Positions 9,052-17,422 of a DNA stretch of 64,000 nt are shown here, in pieces (position 1 is the first letter of the stretch; each line of letters begins with the position of its first letter). The position numbers were made by a program, and so were the translations under genes. The DNA is taken from positions 186,001 through 250,000 of the forward strand of contig DATAWK010000053.1 in the NCBI GenBank assembly GCA_036267255.1. The letters run 5' to 3'. This DNA comes from DATAWK01 sp036267255 (GTDB lineage Bacteria; Acidobacteriota; Terriglobia; Terriglobales; Acidobacteriaceae). The notes below the pieces were generated by a model, which saw only the letters and a list, made by a program, of their open reading frames with translations, was not told where the DNA came from and searched no databases.

Positions 9052-9819
9052 TTAAAATCCCATAATGTTGTAGCCGCTGTCGACATAGATAACTTCGCCG
9101 GTGATTCCCGATGCCAGATCGGATGCGAGGAAAGCCGCTGTCCCGCCGACTTCCGATTGCTCCGTGTTGCGGTGCAGCGGAGCCCGTTCTGCGTGGGCCT
9201 TCAGCATATCGCTCAAGCCACCGATGCCGCGCGCGGCCAGCGTCTTGATCGGGCCGGCGGAGATGGCATTCACGCGAATGTTCTGCTTTCCCAGATCGGA
9301 CGCAAGATAGCGCACCGTGGCTTCCAGTGCAGCCTTGGCAACGCCCATCACATTGTAATGCGGAACAACTTTTTCCGCGCCGTAATAGGTCATGGTCAGG
9401 ATGCTGCCGCCTTCGGTCATCAGCGGCGCGGCAGCGCGGGCCAGCGCAATCAGCGAGTAGACGCTGACTTCATGAGCCACACGAAACCCTTCGCGGCTTG
9501 TGAGTAGAAAATCATTCTTCAGCTCGTCGGCAGGGGCATAAGCAACGGAATGCACCAGCACATGCAGTTTTCCATAGCGATCTTTCAGTTGGGTAAAGAC
9601 GCTCTCAATCTCGGCATCGGAGGACACATCGCACTGGAAAGCCTCGGCGCCGGGCAGATCTGCCAGCAGACCTTCGGCCTCCTGCCGCATGCGGTCATTC
9701 TGGTAGGTAATGGCGAGCTGACAGCCGGCGGCGTGCAGCTTCTGTGCGATGCCAAAGGCAATGGAGCGTTTGTTTGCCAGTCCAAACACGACGGCAACGC
9801 GATCTTTCAGATGCAACAT
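9052..9819 (-). CDS. fabI: Enoyl-[acyl-carrier-protein] reductase (NADH), FabI type
   Basis: Final reduction of fatty acid elongation. The 255-residue SDR-fold protein has the divergent FabI nucleotide-binding start GLANKRSIAFGIA and the FabI active site: Y145/Y146 in TYYGAEKVVP, then Y155 and K162 in YNVMGVAK. The C-terminal GYNIMGF tail is typical. ATG at 9819 is preceded on the minus strand by GGAGGAAGT. The 3' end converges on tsaE with a 30-base gap. 106 bases separate it from murI upstream, so it may have its own promoter. Likely triclosan-sensitive class by sequence type (inference). Confidence 0.95.
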   Translation of the reverse strand: MLHLKDRVAVVFGLANKRSIAFGIAQKLHAAGCQLAITYQNDRMRQEAEGLLADLPGAEAFQCDVSSDAEIESVFTQLKDRYGKLHVLVHSVAYAPADELKNDFLLTSREGFRVAHEVSVYSLIALARAAAPLMTEGGSILTMTYYGAEKVVPHYNVMGVAKAALEATVRYLASDLGKQNIRVNAISAGPIKTLAARGIGGLSDMLKAHAERAPLHRNTEQSEVGGTAAFLASDLASGITGEVIYVDSGYNIMGF

Positions 9820-9925
9820 ACTTCCTCCACGGTCGGACGCGGCATGGCAAGTCACGTCCATTTAAATTTTCGCGAGCGCTGGATGGCCCGCCGATTTCCA
9901 ACAAACTACGCGAAAGGCAAGAATA

Positions 9926-10765
9926 TCAGCCACCGAGATCAATCAGCTCGACTGTTTCGATAGAATGGCCCAAAAAACGGCTGCCGAGCGCACGGAATTT
10001 GTCGACAGAATCCGTAGCGAAAAAACGGCAGCGATTGGCGGCTATAGGATTGTCGTTCGCAGGCGTGTCAACTTGCAGCATCGCGCGCGATTCCAGGTCT
10101 TGGCGAACGCAGGCAGCGGTGGTTGCGGCTGAATCCAGAATCTGCATGGACGCGGGCAGGGTACGCTCCAGCAACGGGCGCAACAGCGGATAATGCGTGC
10201 AGCCAAGCAGCACGGTATCTGGCATCCATTGGCGTTCCTCAGCCTGATGCAGTGCTTCCTCCAGGTAGATGCGCAACACCTGGCTCGTTACGGCATGCTC
10301 CGTCCAGCCTTCTTCAATCAACGGCACCAATAGCGGGCATGCTTTTTCTAACGCGCGCAGTCCCCGGGCGGCAGTGGCCTGCGCATACGCATGGCTTTGC
10401 ACGGTGGCGTCGGTGGCCAGTACGAGGACATCGCGGCTCTTGCTGATAGCTGCAGCGCTGGCAGCGCCGGTTTCAATCACACCGAGCACTGGGACAGCAA
10501 CAGTGCTCCGTATGGCATCCAGGGCTAACGCGCTGGCTGTGTTGCAGGCAATCACAAGATATTCTGCTCCGTGGTCTACCAGCAGCCGCGCGCTCTCCAT
10601 CGCATAACGCTCAATTGTTGCTTTGGATTTGGAACCGTAGGGCAGCCGGGCGGTATCGCCGAGATAGATGAATTCTGCAATTGGAATCTGCGGCAACAGC
10701 GCGCGCAACACGGTCAGTCCGCCGAAGCCGGAATCGAAGACGCCAATCCGCACCGGCTGGCTCAC
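9926..10765 (-). CDS. murI: Glutamate racemase
   Basis: Makes D-glutamate for peptidoglycan. The 279-residue protein has the Asp/Glu racemase fold with GVFDSGFGGLTVL (D11-S12), the first catalytic Cys C74 in ACNTASA and the second C189 in GCTHYPLL. The start is GTG at 10765, overlapping the TGA stop of the upstream GerMN gene (GTGA), so the two are translationally coupled. It is the last gene of a minus-strand run DUF1015 - amidase - GerMN - murI, a cell wall operon by content. Confidence 0.95.
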   Translation of the reverse strand: MSQPVRIGVFDSGFGGLTVLRALLPQIPIAEFIYLGDTARLPYGSKSKATIERYAMESARLLVDHGAEYLVIACNTASALALDAIRSTVAVPVLGVIETGAASAAAISKSRDVLVLATDATVQSHAYAQATAARGLRALEKACPLLVPLIEEGWTEHAVTSQVLRIYLEEALHQAEERQWMPDTVLLGCTHYPLLRPLLERTLPASMQILDSAATTAACVRQDLESRAMLQVDTPANDNPIAANRCRFFATDSVDKFRALGSRFLGHSIETVELIDLGG

Positions 10766-11400
10766 GGAGTATTTCCCGCAGTGCTTTCTGCAGGATTTTC
10801 TGTCGTCAGATAATTCTGTGTCAGGTCGGCGTGCCCGGCCAGCGTGTCTTTCTGCTGTCCATCGACGAGAAAATGGACCTGTGTAATTTGGGGCATGTTG
10901 GCGTGCAGGGTATTGGCAACGGAAAGCAGCGTCAATGTTTCTTCTTCAATGCCGGAGGGGTGGCTGGCCACAAAATTTCCATTCAGGTTAACGACGGCCA
11001 ACTCATCGGGTTGGTCTTGCTGGTCTGCATTGCCGGGTTGTGCGGGCAGCGGCAACAGGTACACATCCGCAACGGCAGGCAAAGAACTTAAAGGGTGCGG
11101 AGAATCCGGTCTTGCATAATAACGGAACAGCGCCGCCAGCAGTGCGTGGATACGTGCTGTGGTCTCGGATGGCAGCGTTACCGAGCTCTGCACCGGTGTC
11201 AGGGAACCGTCGCTGTCATTGGCGATCATCAGGGTAACGGGAACAGCCGGAGCGTCCGCCACAACTGTCAGAGGCGCCGCATTCTGTACAGCCAGGAGGC
11301 GGTCCTGGGCTCGCTCACGCATACGTATCAGAAAAGCAGCCATGCAAACGGAACTGACGAGAAGCATCCAGAAGATCGCCTGTTGCCAGCGTGGAATCAT
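10762..11400 (-). CDS. GerMN-domain membrane-anchored protein
   Basis: The 212-residue protein has an N-terminal transmembrane or signal anchor (about residues 9-26, FWMLLVSSVCMAAFLI), a linker, and a C-terminal GerMN-like domain. The family pattern is visible in ELAVVNLNGNF, a central helix with LSVANTL, and VHFLVDGQQKDTLAGHADL. GerMN domains are known from GerM of spore formers and from LpqB; they bind partners in the envelope. The start at 11400 (ATGA overlap with the amidase stop) has GGAGG upstream. Linkage to an amidase and murI suggests a role in wall hydrolysis control (inference). No catalytic residues are recognised. Confidence 0.8.
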   Translation of the reverse strand: MIPRWQQAIFWMLLVSSVCMAAFLIRMRERAQDRLLAVQNAAPLTVVADAPAVPVTLMIANDSDGSLTPVQSSVTLPSETTARIHALLAALFRYYARPDSPHPLSSLPAVADVYLLPLPAQPGNADQQDQPDELAVVNLNGNFVASHPSGIEEETLTLLSVANTLHANMPQITQVHFLVDGQQKDTLAGHADLTQNYLTTENPAESTAGNTP

Positions 11401-12203
11401 GGCTGCATCCTCCAGTCCGTACGCCACTGGGTAAGCGCGGCCGCCAGCGCATCGATGATTTGCTGCTGATATTTCTGGTCTGTCACGGGCGTGTTTGCAT
11501 TCAGCGGCGCAATCTCAATCGCTACCGCAGGACATGTAGCGCTCTCCAGGGGCATCAATGTTGTGCGGCCCATCAAAACAGGAATTTGTGCCTGTGACAG
11601 CGCTGTGTTCAGTTCCGATTCCAGACGGAGGCTCTGCGTAATGTAGCCTGCCTGGGCGGTTTTCCAGGGTACAAAGCTGCGCTGTCCGCCGGACGCTGCA
11701 CTGGGAGGCAGGGAAGACGTGAAGAGATGAACGCCATTGCCAACGGTGGTTGCATGCACGCTGAGACAGGCAGCCGCATGCGCATGATTCATGCTTTGAG
11801 CACGCTGATCCCCGGAAATGGGAACGTCCGCATCGCGGGTCAGTATGACCGGAATACTGCGCGCGTTCAGTAACGCATGCAGCTGACGGGTCAACGCCAG
11901 CACGTAGGCTTTTTCGTCCAGGCTGGCGCTCAGCTGTGCTCCCAGGTCCGTCCCGCCATGCGCGGCATCCAGCACAACAGCATAGCGAAGCTCCATGGGA
12001 GGCGGCTGAGGCGCAGGGAGTACCGGAACCGCTGAGGGCGTTATTGGAGTTGTTATGACCGGCGGTGGAGTTTGTGGAGTCGTTGTCGGTGTGGGAACTG
12101 GTTTGGCTGGTTGCTGGGCAAACATTCCTGCGGCAGACAGCAACACAAAAACTCCTGCTGCCTGCCGGCACCGTGCTCGCCGCAAGGCTTTAGTCCAGCG
12201 CAT
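11397..12203 (-). CDS. N-acetylmuramoyl-L-alanine amidase (Amidase_3 family), secreted
   Basis: Zinc amidase that cleaves the MurNAc-L-Ala bond in the periplasm. From ATG 12203 (268 residues) it has a signal peptide ending near AGMFAQQ, a Pro/Thr-rich linker (about 31-70) and a catalytic domain. Expected zinc ligands and catalytic Glu are present: H82 in DAAHGGTDLGA, E97 in DEKAY, H150 in LSVHAT and E230 in VAIEIAPL. LTRDAD is also conserved. An in-frame GTG at 12218 is an alternative start. The 5' end overlaps the DUF1015 stop by a few bases. No cell-wall-binding or AMIN domain is seen. Confidence 0.88.
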   Translation of the reverse strand: MRWTKALRRARCRQAAGVFVLLSAAGMFAQQPAKPVPTPTTTPQTPPPVITTPITPSAVPVLPAPQPPPMELRYAVVLDAAHGGTDLGAQLSASLDEKAYVLALTRQLHALLNARSIPVILTRDADVPISGDQRAQSMNHAHAAACLSVHATTVGNGVHLFTSSLPPSAASGGQRSFVPWKTAQAGYITQSLRLESELNTALSQAQIPVLMGRTTLMPLESATCPAVAIEIAPLNANTPVTDQKYQQQIIDALAAALTQWRTDWRMQP

Positions 12204-13530
12204 AAATGGTGAGGCCACTCAGCAATTTGGGGTAAAAGTCGGTAGACTTCTGTGGCATCACGTCTCCGGCAAAAGCCACTTCGCGCAGCTGGTCCAGCTT
12301 GGCCGGATTCATTAGGAATGCCACATCCGCCTCTCCCCCGGCCACTTGTTGTACGGCCTCAGCCGTGTCTCGCAGATAGCGTAAATGCGTCTGCTCCAGA
12401 ATCGCCTGCTCGGAAATACCCAGCAATCGTTCCAGTACGATTTTGTGCAGCTGCACCACATCCAGATGACGCTGGCGTTCCGGCAATGCAGCCAGTGCGG
12501 CATCCATTGCCTTCTGGCGTGCGGTCAGCAGATGTTTGCCCTGGCGTGTAATCGCGACAAAGCTGATCCCATGGTCGCCTGCTTCCGTCAGCTTTTGTTG
12601 CAATGCGACAGCGTCGGCATTTCCGGGCAGCGCCTGCACATCGAAAAATTCGCCAGCCCTGGCCAGGAATGCGTCTGCATCAAAATTCGCAAGTCCGAAT
12701 ACAACGCGATGCGTGGGCAGAATCGTCAGCCCCTCGGAATCCATGTTGACGAAGGTCATCATGGCCGCCGCTTCCGGATAGGCAGGCTGCGGCAATGCCG
12801 AAGTTGCACTCTCGTGGGGACGCGTCGATGTACCGTCTTTAGGTGCATGTTCGCGCGAATAATTCAGTGCCGTCTCGTAACGGTGGTGTCCATCGGCGAT
12901 GATCAGCTTTTTATCCTGCATGGCGCCCAGCAGCAAATTCAGCGTTGCCGGGTCGCTGACGCGCCACACCCGATGGATGACTCCATATTCATCCGTCACT
13001 TCCATGTGCGGAGCGTGACTGTTGCCAAACAGCAGCTTCTCAACGGTATGCACAGGGTCGGAGTAGAGCATAAAGATTTGGCCGAAGTGCGCGCGCGTGG
13101 CTTGCAGCAGACGCAAACGGTCGCCCTTCGGTTTCGCCAGGGTCTGTTCATGGCGATGAACGATGCCCTGGCTGTAGTCACACAGCTCCCCAAGGCCAAT
13201 AAAACCGCGTCTTTCCCGTATTACGTCCGTTCCGGGCACACGATACTGTTGCGAATAGGCAAAGACAGATGGCTCAGTGTCCTGGATCAGGATGTCGTTC
13301 GCACGCCAGGAGGAAAAATCCTGTGCTGCGCGCGTGTAGACATTATTTTCTGCGTTGTCGAACAGCTCCGGCAGGCCCAGGATAACGCGCACCAGATTCT
13401 GTGGGCTGCGCTGATAGTAACTTTGTTGCATGGAGGGCGAAATCTTGTCATAGGGCTGCGTGACAACATTTTGAAGGGAAACCAGTGCTGGGTTATAACG
13501 CCAGGCGCGAAACGGATAGATGCGGGCCAT
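12190..13530 (-). CDS. DUF1015 family protein
   Basis: The 446-residue protein of unknown function is recognised as DUF1015 from the start MARIYPFRAWRYNP, then VTQPYDKISP, the RRGFIGLGEL region, and the central IADGHHRYETALNY signature. No signal peptide or membrane segment is seen, so it is probably cytoplasmic. ATG 13530 is chosen over an upstream in-frame ATG because it gives the family N-terminus. It is the first gene of the minus-strand cell wall run and overlaps the amidase. Some homologues have been suggested to act on amino acids or sugars, but I cannot support a reaction from the sequence. Confidence 0.85.
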   Translation of the reverse strand: MARIYPFRAWRYNPALVSLQNVVTQPYDKISPSMQQSYYQRSPQNLVRVILGLPELFDNAENNVYTRAAQDFSSWRANDILIQDTEPSVFAYSQQYRVPGTDVIRERRGFIGLGELCDYSQGIVHRHEQTLAKPKGDRLRLLQATRAHFGQIFMLYSDPVHTVEKLLFGNSHAPHMEVTDEYGVIHRVWRVSDPATLNLLLGAMQDKKLIIADGHHRYETALNYSREHAPKDGTSTRPHESATSALPQPAYPEAAAMMTFVNMDSEGLTILPTHRVVFGLANFDADAFLARAGEFFDVQALPGNADAVALQQKLTEAGDHGISFVAITRQGKHLLTARQKAMDAALAALPERQRHLDVVQLHKIVLERLLGISEQAILEQTHLRYLRDTAEAVQQVAGGEADVAFLMNPAKLDQLREVAFAGDVMPQKSTDFYPKLLSGLTIYALD

Positions 13531-13890
13531 GCTTATGTAGAACTCCGGTACAGGCGCCGGTGATTGCCTGCTGTGCATTCGAATTCATATTGCTGTATAC
13601 CTTCGGATTGTATCGCAGCGGTCATGACAAAACGGCCTGGCAGACTATGGCCTCCGATCTTTCATCCGTCCCCCAAACCCAATGACCGCAATCTTTTATC
13701 GCAGCAACACGCTTCCTTGTGTTGAGGCAGTGAAAAATTTGTAATCCAACCCACTGCGGTTTTTAACAAGAACGCGTCCGGGAGTGCTACGATGCCGCAC
13801 ATGGTAGTCCCCGGGCTACTTTCCAGTGCCTGGGGATCTAAAGCCGCCCGTATGAAGTCCGCGCTGCAAAATCGTCAGGGAGTCTCTCTC
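13531..13890. other. 360-base divergent intergenic region
   Basis: This region lies between the DUF1015 gene (-) and the first VWA gene (+) and should hold both promoters. If the VWA gene starts at ATG 13792 instead of GTG 13891, its last 99 bases are coding. I see one plausible sigma70-type promoter (13717-13745) pointing to the VWA gene. No gene, RNA or long repeat is recognised in it. Confidence 0.5.
13717..13745 (+). promoter_or_regulatory. Candidate sigma70 promoter for VWA-mraY gene run
   Basis: TTGTGT at 13717-13722 and TGTAAT at 13740-13745 are separated by 17 bases. The -10 matches the consensus at five of six positions; the -35 is weaker. It lies 146 bases before GTG 13891. Identified by eye only. 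Confidence 0.35.
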
Positions 13891-14931
13891 GTGCGCATCC
13901 AGCGAAATCGTGAGCTGTTCTGCTTTGTCTGCGTTCTTCTGTTGTTTTTGCTGGCGCCGGGTCTGTGGGCGCAACAGGACGATCCTCTGAACCGGGTGAC
14001 GATTCCTCCTCCACCGGCTAAGAAGACTGTTCCCGGCCTGGAAGCTCCGCCCGTCAGTAACGCAAACCCCACGACAAGCCTCTCCGTGCATGGTCCATCC
14101 CGCTTCCGCGTGACTGTGGACCAGGTATTGGTTCCCGTGACGGTGACGGACCCGCTGGGGCGATTGGTAACGGGCTTGGACAAGCCGAATTTTACGGTCT
14201 ATGAAGATAATGTGCCGCAAAAACTGAATAGCTTTTTTGTAGAAGATGCACCTGTCACGATCGGCGTGGTTCTGGATCTGAGCGGCAGCATGGCCGATAA
14301 AATCGATCGCGCCAGAAAGGCAGTTTTGTCATTGCTGCAGACATCGAATCCGCAGGACGAGTATTTTGTCATTGCTTTCAATGACAGGCCTGAGCTGCTT
14401 GCGGATTTCACCAACTCCGTTGACGATATCGAAAGCGGTTTGTTGACGACGGAAGCGCAACACCGGACCGCATTGCTGGATGCCATTTATATGGGCATGG
14501 ACAAAATGAAGTATGCCAAGTACGACCGCAAGGCGTTGATCGTTGTTTCGGATGGAGGGGACAATCGCAGCCGGTACACCGAGCATGAGGTGCGCAATGC
14601 CGTGGCCGAATCGGACGTGCAGTTGTTCGCGATGGGCATCTACGATTTTTTTGTATCTACCCCGGAAGAGGAAAATGGGCCAATCTTATTGAACGACCTG
14701 TGTAAAGCGACCGGGGGACGTATGTTCCCGGTGCATGACCTGGATGAATTGCAGGACGTTGCAACCAGGATCAGCGCATCCATTCGTAATGAGTACGTCT
14801 TGGGATACAAGCCATTAAATGAAAAGAAAGATGGTAAATGGCGTAAATTGAAAGTGGCGCTGACTATTCCGAAAGGATTGCCACCACTGACTGTAAGTGC
14901 GCGCACCGGATACTATGCCCCAACGCAATAA
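13891..14931 (+). CDS. Secreted VWA-domain protein (VWFA-related Acidobacterial domain), copy 1
   Basis: The GTG start at 13891 follows AGGGAG (13877-13882) by eight bases and leads directly into a signal peptide ending near GLWAQQ; ATG 13792 or 13852 are alternatives. From this start there are 346 residues. A Pro-rich linker (about 35-70) is followed by a pre-VWA strand region (VDQVLVPVTVTD and FTVYEDNVPQ) and a VWA domain with an intact MIDAS DLSGS at 129-133, then DGGDN later. The C-terminus has YVLGYKPLNEKKDGKWRKLKV and RTGYYAP, the typical acidobacterial end. Function is unknown; VWA domains bind proteins through metal. It is paralogous to the next gene, whose start overlaps its stop. 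Confidence 0.88.
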   Translation: MRIQRNRELFCFVCVLLLFLLAPGLWAQQDDPLNRVTIPPPPAKKTVPGLEAPPVSNANPTTSLSVHGPSRFRVTVDQVLVPVTVTDPLGRLVTGLDKPNFTVYEDNVPQKLNSFFVEDAPVTIGVVLDLSGSMADKIDRARKAVLSLLQTSNPQDEYFVIAFNDRPELLADFTNSVDDIESGLLTTEAQHRTALLDAIYMGMDKMKYAKYDRKALIVVSDGGDNRSRYTEHEVRNAVAESDVQLFAMGIYDFFVSTPEEENGPILLNDLCKATGGRMFPVHDLDELQDVATRISASIRNEYVLGYKPLNEKKDGKWRKLKVALTIPKGLPPLTVSARTGYYAPTQ

Positions 14932-16066
14932 GCTGTTTGCCATCAGGATTTTATTCGTTGCAGCTTTGGCATTTTCCTGTAATTTTCTAATCGCCCAGCA
15001 GATGCCGGCAACGCCTGCGCCGCAAAGCACGACCGGCAAGCCTGCTGCGGAAGCTCAACCCTCATTGACGGTCGATCGGGACCCGGTTGCTTCGCCGGAC
15101 GATACCAACCAGCCGGCCAACGCCGCCGCGACAGGGTCGGGGCAGGTCGCTCCATCCAAAGAGAATGGCCGGTATGTATTTCGCACATCGGTGGAAGAAG
15201 TTGTCCTGAACGTCACCGTAGTCGATGGACGAGATCGCATGGTGACGACGTTGACCGAACCGGACTTTACTGTTTTTGAGGATAATGTCCAGCAGAAGAT
15301 TTCCTCCTTCCGGCTGGAGGACATTCCCATTTCACTAGGCATTCTGATCGACAATTCCGGTTCTATGCGAGAGAAACGAGCGGCCGTCAATCGCGCCGCA
15401 CTTGATCTTGTGCGCGCATCGAATCCGGATGACGAAGCATTTATCGTCAATTTTTCTGATGACGCATTTCTTGACCAGGATTTTACGTCCAGCATCGAGA
15501 AACTCCAGAGCGGGCTCAGCCACATCGATTCCCGGGGTGGTACGGCCCTGTACGATGCCGTGGTTGCCTCGGCGGACCATCTGGCGAAGGCCGCAAAGCG
15601 CCCCAAACAGGTTTTGCTGATCATCACCGATGGAGAAGACAACAGCTCCAGTACCACGCTGGAAGAAACCGTGCGCCGCATCCAGGATTTACAGGGGCCC
15701 ATCGTTTATTCGATTGGCTTACTGTACGGCGATGAGGGTGGACGAGAATCCAAAAGGGCCAAGCGCGCCTTGCAGTTGCTGAGCGATGAAACTGGCGGCC
15801 TCGCCTTTTTCCCTAAATCTCTGGCCCAGGTGGATGACATTGCAGCCGAGGTGGCCAAGGACATTCGCAACCAATACACCATCGGCTACCACTCCACGAA
15901 GCCGGAGAGCGAAGGGGGCTATCGAACCATTCGCGTTGTTGTAAAGGCCAGCGGCTATGGCAAACTGGCCGCCCGCACGCGTCCCGGCTATTTCCCGACG
16001 ACGCAAAAAGCGCCATCGTCTGGCGGTCTGTCGCATGCCCCGGGGGCCAATAAGCCATCCCATTGA
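14915..16066 (+). CDS. Secreted VWA-domain protein (VWFA-related Acidobacterial domain), copy 2
   Basis: The 383-residue paralogue of the preceding gene has the same order: signal peptide (about 1-28), low-complexity linker, VLNVTVVD, FTVFEDNVQQKI, VWA domain with MIDAS DNSGS at 146-150, ITDGEDNSS, and a C-terminal IGYHSTKPESEGGYRTIRV and RPGYFPT. The ATG start at 14915 lies inside the end of copy 1 in another frame (17-base overlap), so the pair is co-translated. Differences are concentrated in the linker and the helices around the MIDAS, which suggests an old duplication. Likely periplasmic or cell-surface; ligand unknown. Confidence 0.88.
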   Translation: MPQRNKLFAIRILFVAALAFSCNFLIAQQMPATPAPQSTTGKPAAEAQPSLTVDRDPVASPDDTNQPANAAATGSGQVAPSKENGRYVFRTSVEEVVLNVTVVDGRDRMVTTLTEPDFTVFEDNVQQKISSFRLEDIPISLGILIDNSGSMREKRAAVNRAALDLVRASNPDDEAFIVNFSDDAFLDQDFTSSIEKLQSGLSHIDSRGGTALYDAVVASADHLAKAAKRPKQVLLIITDGEDNSSSTTLEETVRRIQDLQGPIVYSIGLLYGDEGGRESKRAKRALQLLSDETGGLAFFPKSLAQVDDIAAEVAKDIRNQYTIGYHSTKPESEGGYRTIRVVVKASGYGKLAARTRPGYFPTTQKAPSSGGLSHAPGANKPSH

Positions 16067-16206
16067 TGCTGCGGAACCTGTCTGGACACTGCGCCACCAT
16101 GTATCCGCCGTGGAAGAGAGCGACAGAAGCCGCATCACCGGTTACCATAACCACAGATTTCTGCAATGATCAGGGTGCCTGTCGCTAACCAGGCGCCGGA
16201 GGACGC

Positions 16207-17340
16207 TTGCTTTACTGGCTGCTTTATCAACGTCTATTCCCGTTCTTTCGCGCTTTTCGTATTTTCCGGTACTTGACGTTTCGTACTGCTTTTGCCACCA
16301 TGACAGCCCTTCTGATAGCGCTGTTAATTGGCCCCTATGTCATTGAACGGCTGCGTGAGTTTCAGATAGGCCAGTACATCCGCGAAGATGGCCCCAAGGA
16401 CCATCAGAAAAAGGCCGGTACGCCGACCATGGGGGGCCTGCTGATTGTCGTGGCCATCCTGGTCCCCACACTGCTTTGGAGTGACCTGACCAACCCACTG
16501 GTCTGGCTGGCCATCCTGTCGACCGCTGGGTTTGGCGCCGTCGGTTTTGCCGATGATTATATTAAGGTGGTTCACCGCCGCAACCTGGGCCTGACGGCAC
16601 GGGTCAAGCTGGGGGCGCAAGTAGGCATTGCTCTCGTCATTGCGATGGCCCTGGTGGCGCTGCAGCGGCGTGGCGATTACTCGACTCGTTTACTGGTTCC
16701 ATTTATCAAGCGTTTTCGGCCTGATATGGTGATCCATTCTCTGTTGCACGATCCACATCTCTGGCCGTTGGCGTTTCTGCCGTTTGTCCTTTTTACTGTG
16801 TTGGTGCTGGTAGGTTCCAGTAATGCCGTCAACCTGACCGATGGCCTGGATGGACTGGCTATCGGATGTACCATCATCGCCGCAGGCGCCCTGACGGTGC
16901 TGACGTATGTCAGCGGTCACGTGGTCTTTTCGGATTATCTGGAATTGCAACGCATGCCTTTGGTCTCTGAGCTGACGATCTTCTGCGGGTCCATGGTGGG
17001 CGCCAGCATCGGATTCCTTTGGTATAACGCACATCCGGCAGAGGTCTTTATGGGCGATGTCGGCTCGCTGGCTCTGGGTGGGGCCATTGGCACCGTAGCC
17101 GTCATCATCAAGCAGGAGTTGCTGCTGCCCTTTATCGGCGGCGTTTTTGTGTTAGAGGCTTTAAGCGTGATGTTGCAGGTGGGCAGCTACAAGTTACGCA
17201 AGAAGCGCATCTTCAGGATGGCGCCGCTGCATCATCACTTCGAGTTGCTCGGCTGGTCGGAATCGAAGGTGATCGTGCGATTCTGGATTGCAGCGCTGGT
17301 GTTTGCTTTGTTTGCGCTGACTACTTTGAAGCTGCGCTGA
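16207..17340 (+). CDS. mraY: Phospho-N-acetylmuramoyl-pentapeptide-transferase
   Basis: Makes lipid I from UDP-MurNAc-pentapeptide and undecaprenyl phosphate at the inner membrane. The 377-residue polytopic protein starts at TTG 16207 because this yields the family N-terminus LYWLLYQRLFPFFRAFRIFRYLTFR in register; GGAGGA is close upstream (16198-16203). Motifs present: KKAGTPTMGG, FADDYIKV, NLTDGLDGLA, FMGDVGSLALGG and the HHHFELLGW C-terminal loop. It heads the core run mraY-murD-ftsW-murG; murE and murF are not in the window. Confidence 0.96.
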   Translation: MLYWLLYQRLFPFFRAFRIFRYLTFRTAFATMTALLIALLIGPYVIERLREFQIGQYIREDGPKDHQKKAGTPTMGGLLIVVAILVPTLLWSDLTNPLVWLAILSTAGFGAVGFADDYIKVVHRRNLGLTARVKLGAQVGIALVIAMALVALQRRGDYSTRLLVPFIKRFRPDMVIHSLLHDPHLWPLAFLPFVLFTVLVLVGSSNAVNLTDGLDGLAIGCTIIAAGALTVLTYVSGHVVFSDYLELQRMPLVSELTIFCGSMVGASIGFLWYNAHPAEVFMGDVGSLALGGAIGTVAVIIKQELLLPFIGGVFVLEALSVMLQVGSYKLRKKRIFRMAPLHHHFELLGWSESKVIVRFWIAALVFALFALTTLKLR

Positions 17341-17422
17341 TCCGGGCCGACATGGGGGGAATCGTGGGACAATCAGGACGCGGGCCAAGATTGCAGGACA
17401 TAAACCAGGATTGGGTAAACAG

